Below, piece after piece: positions 14,138 to 25,272 of a DNA stretch of 64,000 nucleotides. Position 1 is the stretch's first letter. Each line of letters starts with the position of its first letter. Made by a program: the position numbers and the translations under genes. Under the pieces are notes generated by a model. It was not told the origin of the DNA. It searched no databases and saw only the letters and a list, made by a program, of their open reading frames with translations. The stretch spans positions 3,707,119 through 3,771,118 of the forward strand of contig MU004230.1 in assembly GCA_010405405.1 (NCBI GenBank), written 5' to 3'. Source of the stretch: Microthyrium microscopicum (taxonomy: Eukaryota > Ascomycota > Dothideomycetes > Microthyriales > Microthyriaceae).

Positions 14138-14839
14138 AATGTAATTTCTTCCGTGTACGTTTCAACGTTGGACTGCCTCTGGGATGGTTGGAGGAAGATG
14201 CAGAAGTTAGGTGAAGGTGAGCCCACAAGGCGAAGATCTAAGAGGTTAGAGCAGTTTCTCTCCGCCCACGAGATCTCAATGGCGTCATTATGGCGAATCA
14301 TTCCATGTTTGAGAAGTCAATGAAGCTTCATAAATCATTCACGATAATAAAAGATCACGTCACAACGACCGGACAAGTGCGACTAAATTTTTTATGTTGA
14401 AGTATTCCAAGGTTGGCAGTGGAGATTGCTCAACCAGAATGAACATTATTCGAATGCAAATCCTATTAACCTGACAATTAAACCAACAAAGACAGGCCTT
14501 GCTGCTTCATATTGATGTATTGTGAAGTCATATCCTTACTTAGTATATTTCATGTTACGATAATGCAAAGAGGCTAAGGAGGACTGAAGTGCTCAGTGAA
14601 CAGTACCCTACGATAGATGTTGACCTCAAGATCACTAAAACGATTGCTCAGTAAGAGACAATGCAATGGACCATTACAGACGTGTAGGCGACAGATCATT
14701 GGGTACATTGATTTTTAATCTATAACAACAAACATCTGCTGCTTTCTTCTGAGGCGAACCCTGTTCCTGCCGCGCAGCTTCCTCGAGACACATTCGAAGA
14801 GAGTCATCGTAACGCCATTCCAAGTAAATCTTTTGCAAA
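14138..14839. other. Intergenic between the 2OG oxygenase and the SnoaL-like gene
   Basis: About 700 bp hold the promoter of the oxygenase and the 3' flank of the SnoaL-like gene, which is transcribed in the same direction. No open frame, repeat or RNA gene is evident. Confidence 0.5.
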
Positions 14840-15652
14840 TTACTCTGACATTTTAAGGCCTGCCAAACCAGCGAGAGCAGGGCAAGAGTACTCTTTGAAC
14901 AGAGAGACTGGGTCGAACCACGTGTCTAGACGCTTGATGCGGTACTCGTCGTCTAGCTCCGCAACTGACACGCCGAATATCTCGACCAAACCTCCGTGGG
15001 CTGGAATGATAACTTCCTTGCCTTCGCTAGTAAAGTAGTTAGCAGTTATAGAAGGCTCAACACATGGAGCAGTACTCACCGGTTCTTGCCCTTATAGTCG
15101 GCCTTCATTTCTCCCCAGTGTCGCCATTTGAAAGCAGCCTTTGGTGGTCCACTATAGACCTCGATAACCTCCCAAGCAAAGGTAGGCATGCATCGCTTGA
15201 AGAGCTTGTGAGATTCGACAAAGTCGATATGCTCGGGGCTATAGTACTCATTCGGGCTGATTAGAGCATTGTAGGTACCAGTCTTCGTCATGCTCTCAAC
15301 ATCTTGGAGCTTCTTTCCGTTGACGTAGAACTCGTACTCAGTTGGATGAACAGTACGATACTGTTTGGTGTCTGTCTTGAAAGAGGCCTCGATCTCCCAG
15401 TTCTTGACTAGATTCTCGACAAGATTGGGCAGACTTCCGATTTGATGGTCTGCGGTCTTTGCTACTTAGGAATCAGCTTGTGTGCCTGTATAAACTGAGC
15501 TTAAACTTACTGCGTGATTGGTATTTGCGAGTGTTGGAATAGTCTGGGGCGCGACCAATGCGCCATGTCGCTGTATCTTTGCAGACTGCATCAGGATCAG
15601 TCATGAAGTCGGGTAAGGCTGGAGAAGCCTGAGCTTTGTTTCCGCTGGTCAT
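14840..15652 (-). CDS. SnoaL-like protein of the plant 'pathogen-related protein' type
   Basis: The model is three exons, 15652-15511, 15461-15080 and 15026-14840, with introns of 49 and 53 nt, giving 236 residues. The centre and C-terminus read like the NTF2/SnoaL fold of plant 'pathogen-related' proteins. Visible blocks are TGTYNALISP, ESHKLFKRCMP, FAWEVIEVYSGPPKAAFKWR, HWGEM, and near the end VEIFGVSVAELDDEYRI followed by a WFDP motif. The N-terminal WRIGRAPDYSNTRKY block is also typical. The family has no proven reaction. SnoaL relatives are polyketide cyclases or small-molecule isomerases, so a role in shaping an aromatic intermediate is possible. It is not a close match to scytalone dehydratase. 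It lies 700 bp from the 2OG oxygenase on the same strand. Family call is firm, function is not. Confidence 0.8.
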
Positions 15653-16808
15653 GGTGATTGATTGTGGTTTGTTCTTCGTGGAGTTGGAGTTGGGTTTGCT
15701 TGTTACACAATCGGGCTAGGTTGTGTCTATGTGGAATGTTGGTTCGAGAGTTGTTTGTGGGTCAAGCAGTCAGCTACAAGAACTTAAATACTTTAGCTTA
15801 ACGAATTGGGTGGAAAGAGTAGCACGGTTTCAGTGAATGTTTGCCTAGAAGTCACCAGTAGAGCTGTCACCTTAGCGGCATCACTGTGGTTGTTGAGGTA
15901 GCTAACCTTCAAGTTACATGGCAAGTGCTTATAGCACTACCTAAAAGACTAAAAGAGAAGTTGAAGATTATGTCACCCTAGCATTAACAGATATCTGGTT
16001 GGAGCCTAGCTCATGCACGCTCTTTCATAGAAGTGAAGGTTTTGCTTTGCCTTCCAGTTACATATGAGGAACTATATATTCTTAGAGACTTGGTAGTGCC
16101 ATGAGTGAAGTGATGGTCTATATGAGCTGCAAGAATTGTCAAGCAGGTAGTAGAGGCGGCATTGTCGAATACAATATTTGCAAACATTTTGATATGCCAA
16201 TCCAAAGTCACTTGCAAACGAGCATTTGATTGCTTCAATCGATTCTGTTGTAAATTTCAAAGAGATCTGTATTCAAGTCAGTGAACTTTCGAAATCTCCA
16301 GAAGCTTGTTTAATCTGTTTCGTTGGAGCTATTCTGTGACTTTAGTTTCGTTCTTGGCGGGAGTAACTAGAATCATCTATCTTACGCCAAAGTATACCTC
16401 TTGACTGCTGCAGGAGGGCGAACGTGGCGAGTTGTAATGCGAAGATGTTATTATGGCGTCTAAAAAACTCAAGAACTGTAGAGATATATCTCAAACAAGC
16501 TTCAAAAAGAAGCTTTCAGAGCTTTGTGCAGTAGTTTATCGATCTATACCACAAGTGGATAAAGTCATTGATATGATTTGTTGGAAGGATGAGACCAAAA
16601 ATAGCCAAAAGGACCTGCATGAGATGTGCATGATCGTCCTTCCGACAGTACATCTATGCTGCTTTTGGAGTTCCCAAAGGAGGAATCCGCTGCCATGATA
16701 TTCATACGGCGCAATCTTGTGGGTTTTGCGCGTCGATTTCATTGCCGTTAAAGCCGTCATGGCGACGTCGTTTTCTTTGAAGCATTACACGCCACATACA
16801 GTGTCGAG
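15653..16808. other. Divergent promoter region between SnoaL-like and multicopper oxidase genes
   Basis: About 1.15 kb separates two start codons facing away from each other, so it should hold both promoters. Overlapping open frames of 60-81 codons at 16.0-16.8 kb show no motif. No RNA gene was seen. Confidence 0.45.
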
Positions 16809-18832
16809 ATGCGGCTTTTTCTATTGCTCTGGCAGACTATGCTGGCCTACTCAGTCGCGAGTGAAAATGTATCTTTTACAGTCAACTTAACATGGGAAGA
16901 TGCCGCCCCAGACGGCGTTAGTAGGAAAATGATACTTGTGAATGGTACTTCACCCGGTCCAACTCTCTTCATAAACCAAGGAGACAGCGTCAAGGTACGA
17001 GAGCTGCTGAATACTCGCGACTCCAGAGTTGTAGGTAGCGATTCCATGGCTGACAAGATCTGTAGTTTCTAGTTTACAACAATCTGCCAACCAACACCAC
17101 AATACATTTTCATGGCATCACCCAGCTCAGAACGCCTTGGTCTGATGGTGTCCCTGGTATTAGTCAAAAGCCCATCCTACCTGGGGAATCGTTTCTCTAC
17201 CAATGGACAGCTGATGACTATGGCACGGTAACTTGCATGCCAAGCTCATCTACATGCTTTCACTAAAACTTCTCAGTACTGGTATCATGGCCATTTCCTC
17301 TCCGACATAAGCGATGGCTTGTTTGGTCCGATACATATCGATCCTGATCCCAAACAACTCCTTCCATATAATATCATCGACGAGTCAGAGACCGAAGTTG
17401 CGGCCATGACAAAAGCAGCAACTCATCCTCAACTCGTCACGATTTCAGACTGGAGCCACGTAACTTCAGAGGATATCTTTCGAGCGGAACTGGACACCAA
17501 TCTGGATCTGTACTGCAGAAACTCGATTCTGATCAATGGACGAGGCAATGTCAATTGCCTGCCTATATCGACGTATATGTCTCTCGCAGCGCCCGCAACA
17601 CTGCAGGCTCTGATTGGGCAGAACATCACTGCGCAAGGCTGCTCACCCCCTGGCATCTCCCTAATCGAAGGTGACTTTAAATTCAATCTGAGTGCTTTAC
17701 CGCCCGAACTATCATACTCGTGTGACGCGACCACTGTCGCTCCGTCTATATTCCATGTCCGCAGCGCCGATCGTTGGGCCAGCTTCAATTTCATCCTGAG
17801 CGCGTCAGTGCAGACGCCCATGATATCAATCGATGATCACGAGATGTGGGTCTACGCCGCGGACGGGTCTTTCGTAGAACCTCAACGCGTCGATGGTATG
17901 CTAATCTTCAGCGGGCAGCGTTACTCGGCCCTGGTTAGACTGAAGGATAATCCTGCTTTCGACACGTACACTATGCGCTTCTCCAATGTGGGCGGCAACC
18001 AAATTATCTTCGCTACGGCTTTGCTCTCCTACAATTCAAACAGTACAAATCTAGTTGTTGCGCCAGACTCTTATGCCCTCTATGACCAGGCTGGAAACGC
18101 AACCAACAGCTCAGCCGTCACCCTCGACCCGAGCACTCTTGTACCATATCCTGCAATCACGCCGGCGCAGCAAGCCGACGCAACGCACATATTCAAAGCC
18201 GGCCGCGCCGGAGCTGCCTGGCGCTGGACCATAAGTGCAAGTCCCCATTCCGTCTACTCTACCGTAAACAAAACGCTCAAGCTGACCAAATAACCAGGGA
18301 AATGCCTCATATCCAACCACCATATCAACTGACAATCCCTTGCTCTTTAATCCCAATGGTTCCACAGCTATGAACTCAAATCTCACGATCCGCAGCATCA
18401 ACGGCTCCTGGGTAGACATCATCGTGCTCACCGACCCAGGGAGTCAAAATCCCACTCAGCCACCACATTCATTCCATAAGCATAGCAACAAGCTCTTTAT
18501 CATCGGCAGCGGAACAGGCGACTTCAACTATACATCCGTCGCGGAAGGGATGCAAGTACAGCCCGAGTCCTTTAACCTAGTCAACCCTCCCTATCGCGAT
18601 AGCTTCATATCCAGTCCAGCCTGTAAGTCCAGACATTTTATTTCTCGAATGAAGCTAATGAATACAAGCTCCCGATGCACCTACCTGGATCGCTATCCGC
18701 TACCAAAGCATGAATCCAGGAGCCTTTCTCTTGCACTGCCACATCCAGCCGCATCTTGCAGGTGGAATGGCGATGGTCATGCTTGATGGCGTGGACAAGT
18801 GGCCAACAATTCCTGCCGAGTATGGCGGGTAG
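16809..18832 (+). CDS. Multicopper oxidase, Abr1/ferroxidase-like laccase
   Basis: Five exons: 16809-16994, 17066-17227, 17277-18263, 18298-18622 and 18669-18832, giving 607 residues. A leader [18 protein letters not shown] suggests secretion. All four copper blocks are present: H76-F-H78, WYHGH (H120, H122), H502-SFH505-K-H507, and H576-C577-H578 with H582. The axial position ten residues after the cysteine is M587, as in lower-potential oxidases. It lacks the extended N-terminus and C-terminal tail of asco-laccases, so it is a different type from the second oxidase in this cluster. Likely role: oxidation or coupling of phenolic product outside the cell. The gap between exons 3 and 4 is only 34 nt. 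It keeps the frame and has GT and AG ends, but is very short for an intron, so a frameshift there cannot be excluded. Confidence 0.85.
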
Positions 18833-19051
18833 ATAGTCTTTTTCCATGTATAATAGCATGATGCAGCCACTCACTGTGGTATCATGAGTGGTGTTGAACC
18901 TTGAGAAGCAATCAAAATTATTCATTAGTCTAAGCGCCTGTGCGCTGTGGTATCGTCTGTACATAATCCATTGATTCGTTCGACGTCATGGCTTGAGTTT
19001 GTTTAGCTCTCCATATTTCCTTTCTCATGCGCGTGTAGACCAACCAATATT

Positions 19052-21355
19052 TCACGAGTCCCCAAAGCCCATGGTCATTGCATGTAGATCGGGTGTGTTG
19101 ATATGGGAGGAAGAGGTCAAGAATGGTGAGATGAGAGACCCGCTATAGAGATCATCGGAAGAGGGGACGCTCGAGAGAACAGTCGGCGATGTCTGCTGCT
19201 CTTCTAGCATTGACCCGAAGACATCCCAGTTCATAGGATCGTTGTTGACCACTGTGCATGGGGGCTGGGCCATCATACTCTGCAGATTGTTGGTGAGTGA
19301 CTGGGAAATATCCTTTGCAGCAATAGATGTTGAGGAAAAAGATTCAAAGACAGCCTGGGCACGTGTGAGGGATTCTAGTGCCCGTGGAACCTTGGAGCCC
19401 AGATTGTCGGAATGGATGTAAGCCATGATTGTCACGGTAGCGTTCCACAGTGGCTGTAGAATCTCTGACCAGCCAAAGAGTACGTCGGATACTGAGCAGA
19501 CGGTGTGGGCTGTGTCGACAATGATTATTGCGTGGTGGAGAGCGCTTGATATGTGTACTTCTACGTGTGGCTGTTTAGAGTCTGGAGGAGTGATCATGCC
19601 GCAGTTATCGCCGGCATTAGGATAGCGTAGACGAATGAATGGGCGTTGGATGAGCGTGTACACATTATGGAAATGTAGCTCCAAGAGCACCGCTTGTCGC
19701 TGCAACCAAGCCGGTTTGGTGAGGTCACGACCAAATTCGAGACTCTCACTGTTGTCAGAGGCATTGCCAGCACGGCTTAGCAATAATTCTGGAGGCAGCT
19801 GGTCGTGCCAGACCTCTAGATCTCCGAGAGCTGAGGAAATGTCAAGGGCGTGATGTTCGATAGCAACCGGACTACTGCCGCCGTCGTCCACAAGGTCTGC
19901 AGTGGAAGCGCATGCGCCAAGATCTGACACAATGACAGCTAGTTTGGCCAAATGGTTGGAATATGTGCAAGCATTCACACCTTCTTCACGGTGGCTGGCA
20001 GAGGAGACATAGCGGGCAAGTGCATCCTCGGCAGGAAACGGACATCTGATGAGGCTCTTCTGGCTGGCCGCCGGCATATCGAGCTGTAGCGAGCACTGAA
20101 TGTCCAGGGAGAAGAGCATCCACCACAATTGCATATGAGCAGTCCTTTCGGCCTCGCTTAGGTGACTCGCTGGCGGTCGATGAAGTTTGGCAATGTAAGC
20201 CTTGCGGACAGTGATGCCAAGGAGATTGTAGGCTTCCCTAAAAGCATTACCTTTCATAAGATAAAGTGCCATAAGAGCGTGGCATCGTAGAGCCTCTAAT
20301 GTTACGTCTGTGTTGGTCCTCATGCGCTGACGACAGCGATGGAAATATTCAAGGCCAGGCCATGTGGCTTCCACTGGTGATGCTAAAGCGGAGTACTGCT
20401 GGGTGGATGGCTGAAGACCTAGTATTCTCGTAGCCATACCAGTGGCATGGCTATGCTGCATCCCTAGAGCAATCATAGAATCAGCTAGGGGGCTTCCGTT
20501 CATATATCCATCAAACATTGCGGGTGGTGGCAAGGTATCGAGCTCTACGAATTCTGATTCGCTAATGATTTGCAGAAATGGGTGGCAAGCATCCCAGAAG
20601 ATCCGAAGATAATAGCTCCGCTGGCTCTGGGACAGAGGGTTTGAGGCGAGAAAGCGACCTTCCGAGGGAATAGCAGGATGTGGGAGCTGCGCGAAGAGAC
20701 TGCCAGAAAGAGTTGAGGTGCTTGAGTGCGAGAAGGCTGGCAACCCACTGGCAAAGAAGCTCTGCGCGTGAGAGGCAAGATTAAAGGGCTCCTTGTGATT
20801 ACTTTCTGGTGGGAGTACTGTGGCCCACCAGTTCTCCTGGTCCATGGTCATGCCAGAGGGAACAGTAGATGAACTATTCGGGCTAATACTGGCTATGGAG
20901 CTGCTGTTGCTGGCGCTATTGCAGCCGCTCGAGTCATTGATTGACTGAGGGCAGTTAGGGGAGCCGGCATGCTCGGTAGAGCGAGTTGGTGATGGCGAAG
21001 GCGATGTTGAGGGGACCTTTGACGACGATTCAGCGGTGGTATATTCGGGATCGCCATTGTGTGCTTGAGAAAAGCGACGAGTAGCGTAGGACACAATGCA
21101 TTTTGCTTGGATGCCGACGCAGTTCGCGCAGGGTTTCTGCTCGTCACACTTGATACGATGCAGACGACACCTGTCACAGGCCCTGGCTGTCTTGTGCCGT
21201 TTGGAAAGGGGTAGAACTGTGTGTTCTGGACTAGAGTTGGAGTTGGAGATGGAGGTGGTATGTGCGTTGCTATTTTTCCGAGAGGCCTTGGAACGAGCCG
21301 ACCCGGAGCCGGAGCCTCTAGACTTTGCAGGCGTGGCAGGAAACCTGTGAAACAT
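19052..21355 (-). CDS. Zn2Cys6 transcription factor with fungal-specific domain
   Basis: A single exon encodes 767 residues. The zinc cluster is canonical: C60, C63, C70, C76, C79 and C86 in the C-x2-C-x6-C-x5-C-x2-C-x6-C spacing, preceded by the basic stretch SKRHKTARA. A long Ser/Thr-rich linker follows. The middle region (FHRCRQRMRTNTDVTLEALR, then LHRPP and AHMQLWWMLFSLD) resembles the fungal-specific transcription factor domain (PF04082). It is a nuclear DNA-binding regulator. It lies between the first oxidase and the FAD monooxygenase, inside the cluster, and shares a 1.8-kb upstream region with the monooxygenase. It is the obvious candidate pathway activator, but its targets cannot be read from sequence. 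Confidence 0.92.
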   Translation of the reverse strand: MFHRFPATPAKSRGSGSGSARSKASRKNSNAHTTSISNSNSSPEHTVLPLSKRHKTARACDRCRLHRIKCDEQKPCANCVGIQAKCIVSYATRRFSQAHNGDPEYTTAESSSKVPSTSPSPSPTRSTEHAGSPNCPQSINDSSGCNSASNSSSIASISPNSSSTVPSGMTMDQENWWATVLPPESNHKEPFNLASHAQSFFASGLPAFSHSSTSTLSGSLFAQLPHPAIPSEGRFLASNPLSQSQRSYYLRIFWDACHPFLQIISESEFVELDTLPPPAMFDGYMNGSPLADSMIALGMQHSHATGMATRILGLQPSTQQYSALASPVEATWPGLEYFHRCRQRMRTNTDVTLEALRCHALMALYLMKGNAFREAYNLLGITVRKAYIAKLHRPPASHLSEAERTAHMQLWWMLFSLDIQCSLQLDMPAASQKSLIRCPFPAEDALARYVSSASHREEGVNACTYSNHLAKLAVIVSDLGACASTADLVDDGGSSPVAIEHHALDISSALGDLEVWHDQLPPELLLSRAGNASDNSESLEFGRDLTKPAWLQRQAVLLELHFHNVYTLIQRPFIRLRYPNAGDNCGMITPPDSKQPHVEVHISSALHHAIIIVDTAHTVCSVSDVLFGWSEILQPLWNATVTIMAYIHSDNLGSKVPRALESLTRAQAVFESFSSTSIAAKDISQSLTNNLQSMMAQPPCTVVNNDPMNWDVFGSMLEEQQTSPTVLSSVPSSDDLYSGSLISPFLTSSSHINTPDLHAMTMGFGDS

Positions 21356-23157
21356 AGTGGATCAAAGTTTGGACGTGTTTGAGATGCTGGAAAAATCCCA
21401 AAGGAGCCGCCGGAGCAATTGTTATACGCGTAAAGGGATTTGGCGTGGCAGTGATCGTGGCGATGAACTCAAGGCATATACAAGGTTGTAAGCTCAAGCA
21501 ATTAGCAGCAGCGCCAATCGAACTTTGAGATAGGTACAGGTGGGTAAGATGGAGGCCACGACCTGTATGCGTAAGATGGGATATGAGGTCAGACCAGCTA
21601 CGGTGCCGGTAGAAGATACAGAAGTTAGCGAGAAAGATCGGCGGTGCAGGGCCAGCACGGGACAAAAAGGTGCCTTCATATCATTCTATTGTTTGCCGTT
21701 GGCAGAATGGCATTGAACCCCTAGAGTAGGAGTTATATAGGGACACTTTCGGGCTCATAGCTTAAATGCTTGGACAGTTCCGACAGTAAAGCTGCGTACT
21801 ACGTAGTACAAGATATTCCTGGTCAGCCTTGAGGCGTACTGCAACGGCTGATGCACCGGTAAGAGATTGCTGTGATCATCCAAGGGCCAAGGGTGGTGGG
21901 TACACATTCACGAACAGGGGATCTGATGCTTATCATGGGTTGCTAAACTAGTATTGGTGTTTAGGCTGTAGTTAGGAAGCGGGAGGACGGGAGGATTCTG
22001 GTAAAGAGCCCCAACGGCAAAACCCAATTACCTGGGATCTCGAAAGCATCGATGATCTAGCAAGGTATATGCCGCTACGGAGTATCTCCTAAGGTTATCA
22101 GCTGTCAATATTATGTATGATCAGCATCCTTCTCAGTTTATCTTTAGATGCACATCAGACCTACAAGGCGCGACGAAGTTCAAGACTTGCATTCTTTCAT
22201 CTCCTGCCAAAGGACCTCGTAGTTACAGAGCCATTGCCGGATCTTCTTCGATAGTATAGTCGCAGCCAGTGATGAATCAGTTAGGAATGGACACCGTGTG
22301 AATAGTAAGGTACAAAACCAACACTAGTACAGTATGGTTATACTAGAAATGTAGGGATACTGCAGATAGATTTGCGAGCTCCCGTTCGTCCTGCCCGTTT
22401 CATATTCGTAGATGCCCGGTACAAGGTCGCTGCTGCATATGCCAACTTTGTTGTTGGTATGAGATGTACAACTTTTTGGATGGCAGGGCTCGTAAGGAAC
22501 CTGCTCGATGGAACCTGGAAGCAGGAGAGTGTTTTGGAGTAAGACAAACACATCTCGTACCTCCCCCACGCCCGCATCTTGATCTCCCCCACGTTTACCA
22601 CGCCCCCTTTCAGATCGACCAGGATCGACTTGAATTGTTCGTACAACACCACAGACACTTGCCATGTACCTGCTGTTTACAGCATCTCCGGCATCAACCT
22701 TTCTACATAGTGTACTCACACAAAAGCAATCGACTCAGATCTACTCTGCACCTCGGGGCCCGACTCTCCTTTTGAAATTTGAACGCTCCTTATGCACTGA
22801 GGCCGAGGCCTAACTTGCTGGACTGCTAGTCATCAGCACTACGCAAAAGTGACATCACAATGCATTCAATGCTCTCTGAACATACAAAGTGCTCCTCTTG
22901 GTTTCTCAGACTAGCCCGGAAGCATTATGCGGTTGCCTTGCTTGAATTACCCAAAGGAGGTCAACCTCCTGCACCTCCATCTGCTCAGCTTGTTCATTGT
23001 CTGCACAGTGCAACTCCCCAAACCGTAGAGGTAGGTACTGCCTGTCTAAGCAGTACTCAAGTGCGTCTCAAGCATTGATAGACAATGCTTGTATCCTCTA
23101 ATATCTTGGTTGAGCCCGATTCACTTTCGATTTTTCCCGCCGCTATCAGAAGCAAGT
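21356..23157. other. Divergent promoter region between regulator and FAD monooxygenase
   Basis: About 1.8 kb of non-coding sequence lies between two head-to-head start codons. Open frames of 61-131 codons overlap on both strands and show no domain. A CCGCTACGG word near 22,073 is an everted CGG pair with a 3-nt gap, weak as a Zn2Cys6 site. No RNA gene was found. Confidence 0.45.
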
Positions 23158-24849
23158 ATGGCTGACCTGCACGCAGCCGACGGGGACCTGAGCAAAGTCA
23201 GCAGCTCTGTCAGTCCATACCAACTTCATCTCGTTATCATTGGAGCCGGTCTCGCTGGTCTTTCAGCTGCCATCACTACCAGTCTCGAGGGCCACCGCGT
23301 CACCGTGCTTGAGAAGGTTTCGCAGCTCCAGGAAGTGGGTGCTGGTCTCCAAGTCACGCCAAATGCTACCCGCCTTCTGAAGCGTTGGGGGCTTTTTGAT
23401 GGCTTACGGAAACGAGCTGCTGAGCCTTCGTCCTTGACTGTCCGCAGGTACGATGGCACTGCTGTGCTCGCTCAAGAGCATAACTTCCAAGAGAAGATGC
23501 AAGAACGATACGACGCGCCGTTTTGGGATCTCCATCGGGCGGACTTGCAGAGGGCTCTAGTTTGTCGAGCGATCGAGCTTGGCGTTGAAATGCGACTCGA
23601 TTCTGAAGTAGTTGACATCGACTTCGCAAAGACGAACGTCAGGCTGAAGGGAGGAGAGTTGGTGCATGGAGACGTACTGCTGGCTGCAGACGGCCTATGG
23701 TCGCGCAGCCGAAGTCTTTTCATGCAGAAAGATCTCCTCCCGAATCCAACCGGCGATTTGGCTTGGCGTATCATTCTCGATCTTGATGATCTGAAGGACC
23801 CAGAGCTTGTGGAGTGGGTGTCGAAGCCAACCGTAAATTTCTGGATCGGTCCTTATGCGCACGTTGTGGGTTATTCTGTCAAGGGGGGGAAGCAATTCAA
23901 CTTGGTACTTCTCTCACCTGATGATCTTGGAAAAGATTTGAGCAGAGCGCAGGGTAATCTCGATGAGATGAAAAAATTATTTGCAGCATGGGACCCAATG
24001 TAAACAAACCCCTTTTAACTTGTTCCAGGAGAGAAGGAGCTGACCGCCCTAGATTAATAAAATTTCTTGACTGCGTACAAAGTGTGGACAAATGGAAATT
24101 AATGCACAGTAAGTCGCTGCTCAAATGCTACAAAGCTACATTTTAACAATTTTAAAGGTCCCACGCTTGACAATTGGAGAAACGAGGAGAGTAACTTTGT
24201 CATGGCGTGAGTCAACATGTCTTCGTTCCCGACGCAATTGACAACTCTCCAGAGGCGACGCCTGTCACCCAATGCTTCCTTATCTTGCTCAAGGGGCCAA
24301 TTCTTCTCTCGAAGATGGTGCTGTACTCGGACGACTCCTTGGCCATGTCAAAGTAGCCGCCGATATTCCAAACGCCATTAAATTGTATGAGGACTTGCGT
24401 AAAGAGAGAAGCCGCTCCATCGCCCTCGAAACATTCAAGCAGGTCTGTCCTTCCATTGACCTTTGATAATCGCATGGCATGCTGACATAACCATAGCGCG
24501 AAGCCTTTCACATGCCTGACGGGGAGGAGCAACAACAACGAGACGCCATTTTCGCCGCTGCGTTAGAGAGTGGGCCGGTACCTTCCTTCAGTAGTCGCTG
24601 GTATGTGCAAGATAATTCCCTAGTTGCTTGGTAACTCACATTCGTGGAAAATCGTAATGCTAACCAACAACTGTCAACAGGACGTGTCCGACCTTTCAGC
24701 CGTGGCTGTACGGTTACGATGCGTATGCTGATGCTGACCGAGCGGTCAGCGCGGTCAAGCCTGCAGTGGAAGGTTTAATGGGCCAACTGGCATCTATGAT
24801 GAGGCGACTGATCGAAGGATGGCACGGTTTTCTACGCAGACTATGGTAG
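23158..24849 (+). CDS. FAD-dependent monooxygenase, salicylate hydroxylase-like
   Basis: Six exons: 23158-23999, 24053-24108, 24158-24206, 24253-24442, 24497-24600 and 24681-24849, giving 469 residues. The start at 23158 is preferred because the Rossmann fold follows soon after. An in-frame ATG at 23089 would add 23 residues. The GAGLAG dinucleotide motif is at 29-34, the mid-protein DG motif reads AADGLWSRSRS, and the second FAD block G317-D318-ACHP is followed by MLPYLAQGANSSLEDG. Group A flavin hydroxylases of this type add a hydroxyl to an aromatic acid using NAD(P)H and O2, often with loss of the carboxyl. In a PKS cluster it may convert the released aromatic acid to a hydroquinone, as reported for the oosporein hydroxylase. 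The substrate here is inferred only. Confidence 0.88.
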
Positions 24850-25272
24850 ATAAAGCTACGCGGCCATATCACTTAATATAGCGGCAGAATGGACCCAGTT
24901 ATTGTCCACATGATTTTAATGAGTCAAATACTTTGCGCATAAATAATAGAGCAGCTGGCCTACAGCTTTGATATTAGATCATCACAGACTCCAAACGGTT
25001 TGCTGATAGTCCGCCTGATGGCCCAAAACTCGTAGGAGAAATCTAAGTACTCTTGTTCTCTTGAAAGTACCGAGCAGTGTTCAATACTATGGAAGTGTCA
25101 ATATCAACTTGCGTTGATGGTCAAGTTACATTGCACCATGAAAAGAGCACGACAGAGCACAATTCGTACGCTAGAGAAATGCATTTTTATCGTCAACATT
25201 ATACACAGAGTTTTCTCAGAATCTTCCTTTAGGTATATACACCAAAAGCACTCCACGGTCAACTCCTCCAAA
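24850..25272. other. Short convergent intergenic region
   Basis: The two flanking genes end here from opposite strands. Only 3' flanks are expected. The ORF of 148 codons starting at 25114 on the plus strand runs antisense into the laccase and is a shadow. Nothing else was seen. Confidence 0.5.

Noticed and set aside
14840-15652. Scytalone dehydratase
   Set aside because: Same general SnoaL/NTF2 fold, but the sequence blocks match the plant pathogen-related type and not scytalone dehydratase.
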